From CALBPI01 sp039821645 (GTDB lineage: Bacteria > Pseudomonadota > Gammaproteobacteria > Steroidobacterales > Woeseiaceae), in NCBI GenBank assembly GCA_039821645.1, contig JBCBNU010000039.1, forward strand, positions 1 through 27,221: a DNA stretch of 27,221 bases, given 5' to 3'. Both the position numbers and the translations under genes were made by a program. Below the pieces are notes generated by a model. It did no database searches and was not told the DNA's origin. It saw only the letters and a program-made list of their open reading frames with translations. Shown one piece after another: positions 8,116-15,925 of this stretch. Each line of letters starts with the position of its first letter. Position 1 is the first letter of the stretch.

Positions 8116-8131
8116 TTTCATGACCATGAAA
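8116..8131. promoter_or_regulatory. 16-bp inverted repeat, possible operator
   Basis: TTTCATGACCATGAAA has two perfect 7-bp arms around a 2-bp centre. It is in AT-rich non-coding DNA about 250 bp upstream of the haem-lipoprotein start. The symmetry is suggestive of a dimeric regulator site, but the regulator and function are unknown. Confidence 0.3.
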
Positions 8132-8516
8132 TGACGAGAATGCTGACATTATGGAAAGTGATGACGTTGATTCAGTTCACAGTTGTGTAGCTCGAAAGCA
8201 CACACCGCGCGTCACTACGTAAGCTTCCCTATCTGAGCGACAGCGATTAACTTAAGCTTTCGGGCGGTCTCGGCCGACGAGTACTCGGTTGCGGAAGCTC
8301 GCGTGAGTATTGGAGCCGCGTTTCTCTTTGCCATAAAGACAGATCAAGAAAAATGCCACTTGGCGGCTCTCGTTCTTGCCCAATTTTGCCGTGTGATCGA
8401 CGAAAACGGTGCAAAACGTTCTCAAGTGGCGCTGCGGAGAAATTCAACAAAGCATATGTAAAACAATTAGTAACGATCAATACCCATTGATATACGCTAG
8501 AGAGCTTAAGACAGAC

Positions 8517-8566
8517 CTGCCCTCCGAAGGCAGGGGTCGCAGGTTCGAATCCTGCCGGGCGCGCCA
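8517..8566 (+). tRNA. 3' fragment of a tRNA-Arg(CCG) gene (attachment-site scar)
   Basis: Fifty bases form the 3' two-thirds of a tRNA. They comprise an anticodon stem CTGCC/GGCAG with 7-nt loop CTCCGAA (anticodon CCG at 8524-8526), a variable loop, a perfect T-arm GCAGG-TTCGAAT-CCTGC, the acceptor strand CGGGCGC and a G discriminator with encoded CCA. The sequence is close to enterobacterial tRNA-Arg(CCG). The matching 5' acceptor strand GCGCCCG and a D-arm are missing; the 26 bases upstream do not fit. It is therefore not a working tRNA. A fragment that begins at the anticodon arm and runs to CCA is what a tyrosine-recombinase integration leaves at the far end of an element. Confidence 0.8.
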
Positions 8567-8632
8567 TTCTTTTCAGGTGGTTAAGCAGAATCCACTGATT
8601 CGCCAGACGAAATCCTCAATAATGATTGCGCC

Positions 8633-9316
8633 ATGGCCATCATTCTGCTCATCGCCATCCTTCTCGCCGCCTTGTTCCTTCCCGGCTTTTGGGTACGTCG
8701 GGTCATGGCGCGGTATAGCGAACCTGCCGACCGGTACAGCGTCACCGGAGGCGATGCTGCCCGACGTCTACTCGACTTGAATGGCCTTAAGGACGTTGGC
8801 GTCGAAGCAACAGAGGCAGGAGATCATTACTCGCCTATGGAAAAGGTGGTGCGCCTCAGTGGCGCCAACTTCTCCGGCAGATCCCTGACTGCCGTCACCA
8901 TTGCCGCTCACGAGGTCGGGCACGCCGTGCAGGATGCGAGTGGGTATCCCGCCCTGCGCTTGCGAACCCAGCTGGTGCGCTGGGTAGGCCCGATCCAGAA
9001 AGTCGGCGCTGTCCTGCTGATGGGCGCACCCGTGATTGTCGCCGTGACGCGAATCCCTTCGGCAGGTGTGTTGATGATATTAGGTGGATTCCTGACGCTG
9101 GGCACCGGCGTCTTGGTCCACATGGTGACACTGCCGACCGAGTTTGATGCGAGCTTCGGCAAGGCGCTGCCTATGCTCAGAGAGCATGATGTGTTGATTG
9201 CAGGCGACGAACACCACGCTCGTCGCTTACTGCGCGCCGCCGCGATGACTTATGTCTCGGCGTCGCTAATGAGCCTGCTGAACATTGCGCGTTGGTGGGC
9301 GATCCTGCGCCGTTAA
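8633..9316 (+). CDS. YugP-type neutral zinc metallopeptidase (membrane)
   Basis: This 227-residue protein belongs to the Zn_peptidase_2/YugP family of membrane-bound zinc proteases. It has an N-terminal transmembrane helix (about 1-20), the zinc motif HEVGH (93-97) inside TIAAHEVGHAVQ, and two further hydrophobic segments (about 125-165). A conserved LPTEFDAS block (168-174) probably supplies the third zinc ligand (Glu170). The length fits the family. Substrates are not established for the family. The start ATG at 8633 has only a weak ribosome site. The gene lies just right of the tRNA scar and converges with msrA: the two stop codons share the bases TTAA at 9313-9316. Confidence 0.9.
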   Translation: MAIILLIAILLAALFLPGFWVRRVMARYSEPADRYSVTGGDAARRLLDLNGLKDVGVEATEAGDHYSPMEKVVRLSGANFSGRSLTAVTIAAHEVGHAVQDASGYPALRLRTQLVRWVGPIQKVGAVLLMGAPVIVAVTRIPSAGVLMILGGFLTLGTGVLVHMVTLPTEFDASFGKALPMLREHDVLIAGDEHHARRLLRAAAMTYVSASLMSLLNIARWWAILRR

Positions 9317-9951
9317 CCCTTGCCCCAAAGCTCCTCCAGCCTGGCATCACGCCCGCACCCGCGGCGGTAGAATTTGTAGCGAATCGGATTCTTGAGGTAG
9401 TAATCCTGATGGTATTCCTCAGCTGCGTAGAACTCGGAGGCGGGTTTGATTTCCGTCGCGATTGGCTTGTCGAATTGCGCTGCAACGCGCGCCGCACTTG
9501 CCTCGGCAAGTGCCTTTTCCTGCTCGCTAGCGTAGTAGATGCCGCTGCGATATTGCGAGCCGCGATCGCAGAACTGGCGGTCGACGGCAAGCGGGTCGAT
9601 GTTCTTCCAGAACACAGCGAGCAGTTCCTCATAACTCACTTTCGTCGGGTCATAGCGAATTTCGACGGCCTCGGTGTGACCGGTCCGCCCGGCAGAGACC
9701 TGTTTGTACGTGGGGTTTTCGACCTCGCCATCTGTATATCCGGAGGTCGTTTCCAGAACGCCCGGCAACTTGTCAAACGGTGGCTCCATGCACCAGAAGC
9801 AACCGCCTGCAAAAATTGCAACGGCGACATCGCCGGGCTCACTGGTCGCGCGATCTGATTGTGACGCCGCATCGCTTTGCGCTCCGGTGTTCAAGAGCAG
9901 TGCAGCTAGAGCAACGGCCGCGATGGCGAGCGTCGACAGAAAGCGATTCAT
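9313..9951 (-). CDS. msrA: Periplasmic peptide methionine sulfoxide reductase MsrA
   Basis: MsrA reduces S-methionine sulfoxide in proteins. The active-site block AGGCFWCMEPPF places the catalytic Cys at 51. Further family blocks are SGYTDGEVENPTYKQVSAGRTGHTEAV (broken here for reading: SGYTDG, then PTYKQV, then GHTEAV), DRGSQYRSGIYY, and AAEEYHQDYY. An N-terminal hydrophobic segment (about 5-22) followed by an Ala/Ser-rich linker marks this as an exported copy, so it acts on oxidised envelope proteins. The 212-residue length fits MsrA plus a signal peptide. There is no MsrB domain or msrB neighbour here. Thiol recycling would need a periplasmic thioredoxin-like partner; which one is unknown. 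Confidence 0.95.
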   Translation of the reverse strand: MNRFLSTLAIAAVALAALLLNTGAQSDAASQSDRATSEPGDVAVAIFAGGCFWCMEPPFDKLPGVLETTSGYTDGEVENPTYKQVSAGRTGHTEAVEIRYDPTKVSYEELLAVFWKNIDPLAVDRQFCDRGSQYRSGIYYASEQEKALAEASAARVAAQFDKPIATEIKPASEFYAAEEYHQDYYLKNPIRYKFYRRGCGRDARLEELWGKG

Positions 9952-10082
9952 AACGTGTTCTCCGGCGAGTGTGCAGGTGGGTTGTGGTCAATAGACCGCC
10001 TTAAAAGCAGAAAGATTCCAGGGTGTGGGTCGACCAAGCCTCTAAAGTAACTGATCCACGGGCCGCTATCTGAACTGGGAGA

Positions 10083-11606
10083 GTGCTGTTGTTGGATTTC
10101 GTGTTGGATACTGCCCTAAAAGAAGCCATTCAAAAATGCAGGTCACTGCCTTCGTTGCCTGTTGTGGCTGCTCAGTTGATCGAAGTGATCAACCAGGACG
10201 ATTTCGGACTCAATGATGTGGCAGACGTCGTTAAGAACGATCTGGCGATTTCAACCAAGTTGATAGCGACAGCAAACTCCAGTGCGTTCCTTCGTGGCTC
10301 AGCCTGCACGACAGTAGAGCAAGCTACCAATCGACTGGGCGTGGATGCCACCGTTGTTACTGCATTGAGTTTCTCGTTGTCGGGCCCAATGCGAGGCACT
10401 GGAGTCAAAGGTATCAACACTGAGCGCCTGTGGAAACGATCAATCGCCAGCGCGTCGATAGCAAGGCTTCTCGCAATACACCTTGGCTCTCAATCCGCTG
10501 ACCGCTGTTTCCTGGCCGCTTTGATTCAGGACTTGGGAATCATGGTCTTGAGCAGGACGCATCCGTCACTCTACGAATCGTTTTTAAACGGGAGTCACTA
10601 CGACGCAATTCTTGCTGAGTACGCGGCTCTCGAATGTGACCATGCCGAGGTCGGCGCCTGGTTGCTGGAGCAATGGCATTTCCCGTCTGTGATTTCTGCT
10701 CTCGTTGCGAGAAGCCATGAAGTCCCAGAAGCGATGCAGTCAATAGCAGACGAGCCAGAGGCATGGTGCGTCGCCGTTTCTGGTGTGCTGGCTGATGCGC
10801 TGGTGGACGAGGAGAAGCACGACATCGCGCGCATTCTATCCTCACTCCATCAGGTGTGTAGCGAAGCTGATGACGCCCGCGAGCAGATGCTCGAAACCGA
10901 CATTGCGAACGCGCTGGCGGATGCCGAATCGCTATTCGAAACCAAACTGATCACGGAGCCATTCACGTTAATGGAGGCATCGAAGGAGTTGCTGTTTGAG
11001 CAGTCCGCGAGCTTCCTTGCCCCAAGTCATAATCAACAAATTGAACGACTCGAGGCGCGCGTTGCTTCGTTAGAAAAAGACAGCAGAGTGGATGCGCTTA
11101 CTGGCACGTTTAATCGAGCGCACTTCGAGCGTGAGCTTGATCGGTGTTTTTCGGTCGCATCGAGTGAGCGCAGAGCGCTGAGCCTCATGTTTATCGATGC
11201 GGATCACTTCAAATCCATCAACGATACCTACGGCCATCTCGCTGGGGACGAGGTTTTGAAATGGATGGCAGGTTCGCTCAAGGAAACCGTGCGCACTAGC
11301 GATGTTGTCGCGCGCTACGGAGGGGAGGAATTCGTGGTTATTCTCCCTGGGCTCGAGGAATGCGACGCAGCGGCGCTAGCCGAACGCATACGTGTTGCCA
11401 TGGGTTCCGGCGTCGTTGAGGTCTCCAACGCGACCATAAGGTTCACGGTATCAATTGGGATTGCCTGCTTTGAACCAAACGGCAGGATCAACACGAAGCG
11501 CCAACTGATTCTCGCTGCGGATCAGGCGATGTACGTAGCCAAAGACAGCGGACGCGATATGTGTGTCAGTGCGTCCGAGATGCAGAGCAGTCTCAAGTCA
11601 GCCTGA
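10083..11606 (+). CDS. HDOD-GGDEF diguanylate cyclase
   Basis: This 507-residue cytoplasmic signalling protein has an N-terminal HDOD domain (about 15-215). It includes the LPSLPVVAAQLIEVIN start and DLGIMVLSRTHPSLY, where the HD residues of true phosphohydrolases are lost, as is normal for HDOD. A coiled-coil linker (about 315-335) leads to a GGDEF domain (about 336-500). The catalytic motif is RYGGEEF (413-417 GGEEF), so it is probably an active c-di-GMP synthase. An RTSD inhibitory I-site (404-407) sits exactly five residues upstream, indicating product feedback. The start is uncertain: GTG at 10083 has GGGAG only one base upstream, whereas TTG at 10089 is better spaced. It is transcribed alone, divergent from msrA. 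Confidence 0.92.
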   Translation: MLLLDFVLDTALKEAIQKCRSLPSLPVVAAQLIEVINQDDFGLNDVADVVKNDLAISTKLIATANSSAFLRGSACTTVEQATNRLGVDATVVTALSFSLSGPMRGTGVKGINTERLWKRSIASASIARLLAIHLGSQSADRCFLAALIQDLGIMVLSRTHPSLYESFLNGSHYDAILAEYAALECDHAEVGAWLLEQWHFPSVISALVARSHEVPEAMQSIADEPEAWCVAVSGVLADALVDEEKHDIARILSSLHQVCSEADDAREQMLETDIANALADAESLFETKLITEPFTLMEASKELLFEQSASFLAPSHNQQIERLEARVASLEKDSRVDALTGTFNRAHFERELDRCFSVASSERRALSLMFIDADHFKSINDTYGHLAGDEVLKWMAGSLKETVRTSDVVARYGGEEFVVILPGLEECDAAALAERIRVAMGSGVVEVSNATIRFTVSIGIACFEPNGRINTKRQLILAADQAMYVAKDSGRDMCVSASEMQSSLKSA

Positions 11607-11619
11607 GTCGTGGTTGTGG

Positions 11620-12244
11620 CTATGCCGCCGCCGCTTCGTGTCGCTCCACGGGGATTCTGACGATAACTGCCAGCCCGTACTCGCTATCGTTCCAAACTGC
11701 GAGATAGCCGCCGGCACTTCGCGCCGTGAAATTGATGAGTCTTAGGCCCTCGCCAAACCACTGAGGGTCATCATCTGCAAAAAACTTCTCCGTCACTTGG
11801 TCGAGCATTTGCTCGCTGATCCCAGGACCGTTGTCCAGCGCTGTCAAAGTGGCGAAGCCGCCATTGGCGACAGTTTCACCCTCCAAGTAGGGCTCTACCT
11901 GCAGTTCAAATGTGAGGCGCTTCGCACCAGCGTTCTTTGCGTTGTCGACGAGGTTGATCAGGATTTGCTCGAAGGCGACGGGGGAGAGCATTGCAACCGC
12001 CGGCAGCTGGGTGATCGTCCTGATTGCTCGATTCGAGGCAACCTACAAAATCTGCCGCACAACGACTGAGTTCGGCAATCTCTTTGGCGTGGACATTGAC
12101 GTGCTCCCAGGACACAGCCACCGGCAGTAGCTCAGCTTTGCTCTGCACTTTTTTCAAAAGACGTATCGCATCTCGTTGAAACCAACGTGTATCTCGGCCC
12201 ACTGTCGATCCCGCCGCCAATGATTGCGTATTTCCTTTCGACAT
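11620..12244 (-). pseudogene. Small sensor histidine kinase-like gene broken by a frameshift
   Basis: The C-terminal part (from about 12040 down to 11620) is a clear HATPase_c domain: FEQILINLVDNAKNAG (N-box), LDNGPGI (G1), EKFF (F-box) and GEGLRLI (G2). The upstream frame, starting at ATG 12244 behind a good GGGAG site, gives about 67 plausible helical residues (WEHVNVHAKEIAELSRCAADFVG), then loses sense and runs out of frame to 11906. Joining the two needs a +1 shift between about 12043 and 12010; the downstream frame has a stop at 12043-12045. No sensor or transmembrane domain and no clear HisKA phospho-His is visible, and no response regulator is nearby. It is probably a decaying gene; a sequencing error or programmed shift is possible. 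Confidence 0.65.
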
Positions 12245-12630
12245 GACGAACTCCCACTTCGATCCAGAATCAACTGCACCGAGAAAAAAATAATGACGAA
12301 CGCGCACGCGGCCTCCGCGTTGGCTGTTGGGCCACGCGCTGCCGCGGTAGTCTGATGAGTCACAGCAGCCCCGCTTGCGCTGCAGGGAGGAAGATCGTCA
12401 CGGCTCAAGCCTGAGTCGATCTAACATAATCAATTTTGTTGCACCGCAACATACCATGCGTGTTGTTTCGATCTATGTCGACCCCGAAAGCGCCGAAAAA
12501 AGGTCGAGTTTTCTATTCATCAAACCGCAGATATCAGGGTTACCCGATGGGTGACCCTAGCGAACATAATGGTCACTCGAACGATTCGGTATATTGCGGT
12601 GATTCGACACGCTCCTACGGACCCGATTCT
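12245..12630. other. Intergenic region between the kinase remnant and gamma-glutamyltransferase
   Basis: About 386 bases holding the divergent upstream regions. The frame of the downstream gene stays open back to 12436, but the residues before 12631 look non-protein and precede a lipoprotein signal, so they are treated as leader. The stretch contains one clear inverted repeat at 12437-12451. No RNA gene was recognised. Confidence 0.5.
12437..12451. promoter_or_regulatory. Inverted repeat TGTTGC-N3-GCAACA, candidate operator
   Basis: Perfect 6-bp arms around a 3-bp centre (TGTTGCACCGCAACA) lie in AT-rich DNA about 180 bp upstream of the gamma-glutamyltransferase start. The short-spaced symmetry fits a dimeric repressor site. 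No specific regulator is assigned. Confidence 0.35.
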
Positions 12631-14370
12631 ATGAAACGACTGTTGCCGCTCCTTCTCATATTTCTGATTTCTGCCTGTTCAGGCGGGGACAATCCGGTCG
12701 CGGCTGCATCCGCGCCGGAGCCTGTTGAAGATGGTTGGGATCTTGGTGCTATGGCGACTGCCGCGAACCCGCATGCAGTTGCCGCTGCGGTAGAGATGCT
12801 GGAGCAGGGCGGGCATGCTGTTGACGCCGCAATTGCAGCGCACGCCGTACTCGGTCTGGTCGAGCCACAAAGCTCTGGCCTCGGCGGTGGCGGGTTCATG
12901 CTCGTCTATGAGCGTGGCGATGGCAGTCTGACGTTTCATGACGGGCGCGAGAGTGCGCCTGCCGGTGCCACCGTCGATATGTTCATGCGTGATGGTGAGG
13001 TGATGGGGTTCTACGACTCCTGGCAAAGCGGTATCGCCATCGGTGTGCCGGGCGCAGTCGCTATGTACAAACTCGCTCACGACACGCACGGCACACTCCC
13101 TTGGTCTAATGTGTTCCAGCCTGCGATTAGGCTCGCGACGGATGGCTTCGAGGTCTCGCCGCGGCTAGCTAACTATCTACCTAGAATGGCAGAAGTCAGT
13201 CGTCTCGATGAGGTACCCGGCACAGCCGAGTATTTCTATCCAGGCGGCGAGCCACTGCAGGTTGGCGACCTTTTGAAGAATCCGGAATACGCCGAGACGC
13301 TTTCCCGAATTGCCGAGGAAGGACCGAGTGCGTTCTACAGCGGTGAGATCGCAGAGGAAGTTGCAGCAGCTGCTCAGGCGCAGCCAAACCCAGGTACTCT
13401 GACAGTAGAAGACATTGGGAATTATCAGGCGATCACGCGAGAGGTGATCTGCGGGCAATTCCGCGACATGAGAATTTGCACGCCGTCGCCGCCCTCGTCG
13501 GGTGGCGCACAGATCATGATTGCGGCGCTTTACAGTCACTTATCGGCAGATGCCGAAAGTCGTTCGGACAAAATCGCGGCATGGGTCGACGCGCAGCGGC
13601 TCGCGTACGCAGATCGCGACCATTATTTTGGCGACCCTGACGAAGTGGATATCCCACTGCAGGATCTCCTGGATCCGGCATACCTTGAGTTCCGTGCGAC
13701 CGAGCGATTCGCGCCCGATGCGACACCGACACCGGGAGACCCCGGCGAGGTGCTGCGTGGTGAATCGACAGCATCAACGTTTGGTGTTGATACAACTGAG
13801 GAAGCCGCGGGAACGACCCACCTGTCCATCATCGACAAAGACGGTAATGCTGTTTCTATGACAGCAACTGTTGAGGCACCCTTCGGTACGCAACGTTGGG
13901 CCGCCGGTTTTGTTCTGAATAACGAGATGACCGACTTCGCACGCGAGGTCCCGGAGGACGGAAGCCGACCGGCGAATGCGATTGCACCGAATCGACGGCC
14001 GCGCTCCTCTATGTCGCCGTCCATGATTTTCGATAACGATGGGAACCTCCTGATGGTGACGGGTTCACCAGGCGGAAACTCCATACCGGCATACGTCTCG
14101 AAGACGATTGTTGGCGTGCTCGATTGGGGTATGTCGGCGCAGGAAGCTGTCGATCACCCAAACCTCGTGGCGCGTGGCGAGAGAGTTCGTGTTGAGATTT
14201 CTATTGGTGCCGGTCAAGAGATTGCTGATGACTTAAGCGCTCGTGGATACGACGTACAAGAGCGTGAGGGTGAAAACTCGGGCCTGCATCTCATCGTAGT
14301 TGGGGAAGACGGTCTGGACGGTGCTGCCGATAAGCGCCGTGAGGGTACAGTCGAGGCTATCGCTCCGTAG
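12631..14370 (+). CDS. ggt: Gamma-glutamyltransferase, lipoprotein form
   Basis: GGT cleaves or transfers the gamma-glutamyl group of glutathione and related compounds; the precursor self-cleaves into two subunits. From ATG 12631 the protein has 579 residues. The lipoprotein signal ends LISAC (Cys16), so it should be membrane-anchored rather than the soluble periplasmic form of E. coli. Family blocks include GLGGGGFM (83-90), the SPPSSGG block (286-292), NNEMTDF, and GSPGGNSIPAY for the oxyanion region. The autoprocessing nucleophile is Thr395 in AAGTTHLSIIDKDGNAVS, with the expected TTH order. The start at 12631 is preferred over ATGs further upstream because it gives the clean lipobox; its ribosome site is weak. 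An amine oxidase follows 48 bp later. Confidence 0.93.
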   Translation: MKRLLPLLLIFLISACSGGDNPVAAASAPEPVEDGWDLGAMATAANPHAVAAAVEMLEQGGHAVDAAIAAHAVLGLVEPQSSGLGGGGFMLVYERGDGSLTFHDGRESAPAGATVDMFMRDGEVMGFYDSWQSGIAIGVPGAVAMYKLAHDTHGTLPWSNVFQPAIRLATDGFEVSPRLANYLPRMAEVSRLDEVPGTAEYFYPGGEPLQVGDLLKNPEYAETLSRIAEEGPSAFYSGEIAEEVAAAAQAQPNPGTLTVEDIGNYQAITREVICGQFRDMRICTPSPPSSGGAQIMIAALYSHLSADAESRSDKIAAWVDAQRLAYADRDHYFGDPDEVDIPLQDLLDPAYLEFRATERFAPDATPTPGDPGEVLRGESTASTFGVDTTEEAAGTTHLSIIDKDGNAVSMTATVEAPFGTQRWAAGFVLNNEMTDFAREVPEDGSRPANAIAPNRRPRSSMSPSMIFDNDGNLLMVTGSPGGNSIPAYVSKTIVGVLDWGMSAQEAVDHPNLVARGERVRVEISIGAGQEIADDLSARGYDVQEREGENSGLHLIVVGEDGLDGAADKRREGTVEAIAP

Positions 14371-14418
14371 CGCTGGGCAGTTGGCTGCCTCTGCCCGTCA
14401 GGTGGTGTCTGTGACACG

Positions 14419-15525
14419 ATGATACAAAGCGCCGATATCGTTGTGGTTGGCGGTGGACTGTGCGGTCTCTCCATCGCCGAAGGTTTGCTCCGACAAGATC
14501 GTGATGCCGTAATTCTTGAGGCAAGATCCCGCTGGGGCGGCCGTATGTTGTCGCTCGAGGACGGAACCGGGAGCGGTGCTCGCTACGATATGGGTGCCGC
14601 GTGGATGTGGCCGCACAACCATCGGATGTTGTCGCTAGCGCAGTCGCATGGGCTGTCGCTGGAACCACAGTTTGCCACCGGAAATCTGGTGTTTCAGGAT
14701 GCCGCGGGCAGCGTCCAACGCGATCTCGCATTTTCCACCATGGGCGGCAGTTTCAGAATGACAGGCGGAGTCGCGCAATTGTCCGAGACGATTGCTGCAT
14801 CACTGCCACCGGAGCGCGCTTTGCTCGAACACCGAGCGGTAGCGATTGATGTAACAGCCGACCAAATGGTTGTGCGTTGCCATTCGGCTGACGGTGTCGT
14901 CACGTGGGCTGCTAATCAGGTGGTTCTAGCGATGCCGCCACGCGTGGTTGCCGAACGAATTCAATTTACGCCGGCGCTTGAACCCGCAGATCTGGAGCAC
15001 CTTCTGAATGTACCGACGTGGATGGCAAGTCAGGCGAAAGTGGTTGCCGTCTACGAGGCGCCGTTCTGGCGTGACGCTGGTTTCTCAGGGGACGCAATCT
15101 CGCATATTGGTCCGCTGGCCGAGATTCATGATGTGACGGACTCGAGTGATTGGCGCGGCGCGTTGTTTGGGTTTGTGCATCCGCGAGCGCTTGCTGCAGG
15201 TATGACCGATGCCGAATTGTGTGACGCGTCGGTTGAGCAATTGGGCGTGCTGTTTGGGGAAAATGCGAGAACACCTGTAGCTGTGCTCAGCAAAATGTGG
15301 GGGCATGACCCGTTGACGGCAGTTTCCCGCGACCAAAACGGGTCCACGAGCCATCCGCAATATAGCCCCGTCGCGACCGAATCGGGTCCATTCGAGGGGC
15401 GCCTCCTCCTCAGTGGTTCGGAGACAGCGCCTGAGCATGGCGGTTATCTTGAAGGCGCGTTAGAAGCGGCGGAAGTAACGTTAGCGCAACTTAGGGAGTC
15501 GCATGTTGGTGCCGCTCGATTATAG
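14419..15525 (+). CDS. FAD-dependent amine oxidase (flavin monoamine oxidase family)
   Basis: This 368-residue flavoenzyme has an N-terminal dinucleotide-binding motif DIVVVGGGLCGLSIAEGL (about 6-23) and the second FAD motif EARSRWGGRM (34-43). The C-terminal FAD block is SGSETAPEHGGYLEGALEAA (about 332-351). This order is typical of the amine oxidase family (MAO, polyamine oxidase); it is shorter than the usual 430-500 residues, so the substrate domain is reduced. There is no signal peptide, so it should be cytoplasmic. The substrate cannot be read from the sequence. It follows the gamma-glutamyltransferase gene on the same strand with a 48-bp gap containing a small hairpin, so cotranscription is possible. 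AGGTGG lies about 13 nt before the ATG. Confidence 0.88.
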   Translation: MIQSADIVVVGGGLCGLSIAEGLLRQDRDAVILEARSRWGGRMLSLEDGTGSGARYDMGAAWMWPHNHRMLSLAQSHGLSLEPQFATGNLVFQDAAGSVQRDLAFSTMGGSFRMTGGVAQLSETIAASLPPERALLEHRAVAIDVTADQMVVRCHSADGVVTWAANQVVLAMPPRVVAERIQFTPALEPADLEHLLNVPTWMASQAKVVAVYEAPFWRDAGFSGDAISHIGPLAEIHDVTDSSDWRGALFGFVHPRALAAGMTDAELCDASVEQLGVLFGENARTPVAVLSKMWGHDPLTAVSRDQNGSTSHPQYSPVATESGPFEGRLLLSGSETAPEHGGYLEGALEAAEVTLAQLRESHVGAARL

Positions 15526-15537
15526 GCGTGCTAATCG

Positions 15538-15798
15538 CTAGCCCCGCGAGATCACCGTCTCTGCTAGAAAATCTGACTCCATCAGATTGCTGTCATTCGA
15601 ACGATGATCATCACCACGGAATCTCTCGCGCAGCATCGTCAGGTGTACGGCGTTGCCGATCAAGAACACACCAACAAACATCCAACCGTATGCAAGGCTG
15701 TCGTACAGCCCGTTATAGATAGTAGAGAAAATCACAAGAATCCCCGCCATCGCGTAGGCTTTCGGAAGCGCTTCGTAAACTCGTGTTGGTATCCACAT
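15538..15798 (-). CDS. Small two-helix membrane protein, function unknown
   Basis: This 86-residue protein starts MWIPTRVYEALPKAY and has two hydrophobic segments (about 15-31 and 38-55) separated by a short loop, then a charged tail with RERFR and many Asp/Ser residues. The hydropathy pattern and good ATG context suggest a real gene. No catalytic or metal-binding motif is visible, and no family function is known to me. It lies between two plus-strand-free gaps and ends 13 bp from the convergent amine oxidase gene. Confidence 0.6.
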   Translation of the reverse strand: MWIPTRVYEALPKAYAMAGILVIFSTIYNGLYDSLAYGWMFVGVFLIGNAVHLTMLRERFRGDDHRSNDSNLMESDFLAETVISRG

Positions 15799-15925
15799 GG
15801 GCTGCTGCTCAAATCAGTTGATGAGAAAACGGTACGGATCTATCGGGTCGCGTACGTTGATGGGGCTCACAGAAATGTCGCCATTTACAGACAGTAGGCC
15901 CGATAGCTTTACTTAATCGATGGGC

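Larger units (their letters stand above)
7866..8516. other. Non-coding stretch upstream of the six-gene operon
   Basis: About 650 bases with no convincing gene on either strand. Open frames here are short, start in poor context and have no recognisable protein features. It must contain the promoter and 5' UTR of the minus-strand operon, though no clear -35/-10 pair was found by eye. It contains two perfect palindromes (7905-7916 and 8116-8131) and ends at a tRNA fragment. It could also be the inner end of an integrated element. Confidence 0.6.

Noticed and set aside
8247..8567. Minus-strand 106-residue open frame starting MARPAGFEPATP
   Set aside because: Its N-terminus is the antisense translation of the tRNA-Arg fragment; GFEPAT-type starts are a well-known annotation artefact. 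The rest has no protein-like features.
9177..9632. Minus-strand 151-residue frame overlapping YugP and msrA
   Set aside because: It runs through two well-supported genes and is rich in Ser/Arg/Thr, typical of an antisense or out-of-frame reading.
12436..12630. N-terminal extension of the gamma-glutamyltransferase
   Set aside because: Residues are not protein-like and would bury the lipoprotein signal that begins at 12631.
14375..14396. Hairpin GGGCAG...CTGCCC after the gamma-glutamyltransferase stop
   Set aside because: A six-base stem without a T-run; too weak to call a terminator, and it lies just before the amine oxidase start.
15840..15906. Inverted repeat CTATCGGG / CCCGATAG
   Set aside because: The 8-bp arms are separated by about 51 bases with no T-tract, so it is neither a convincing terminator nor a compact operator.
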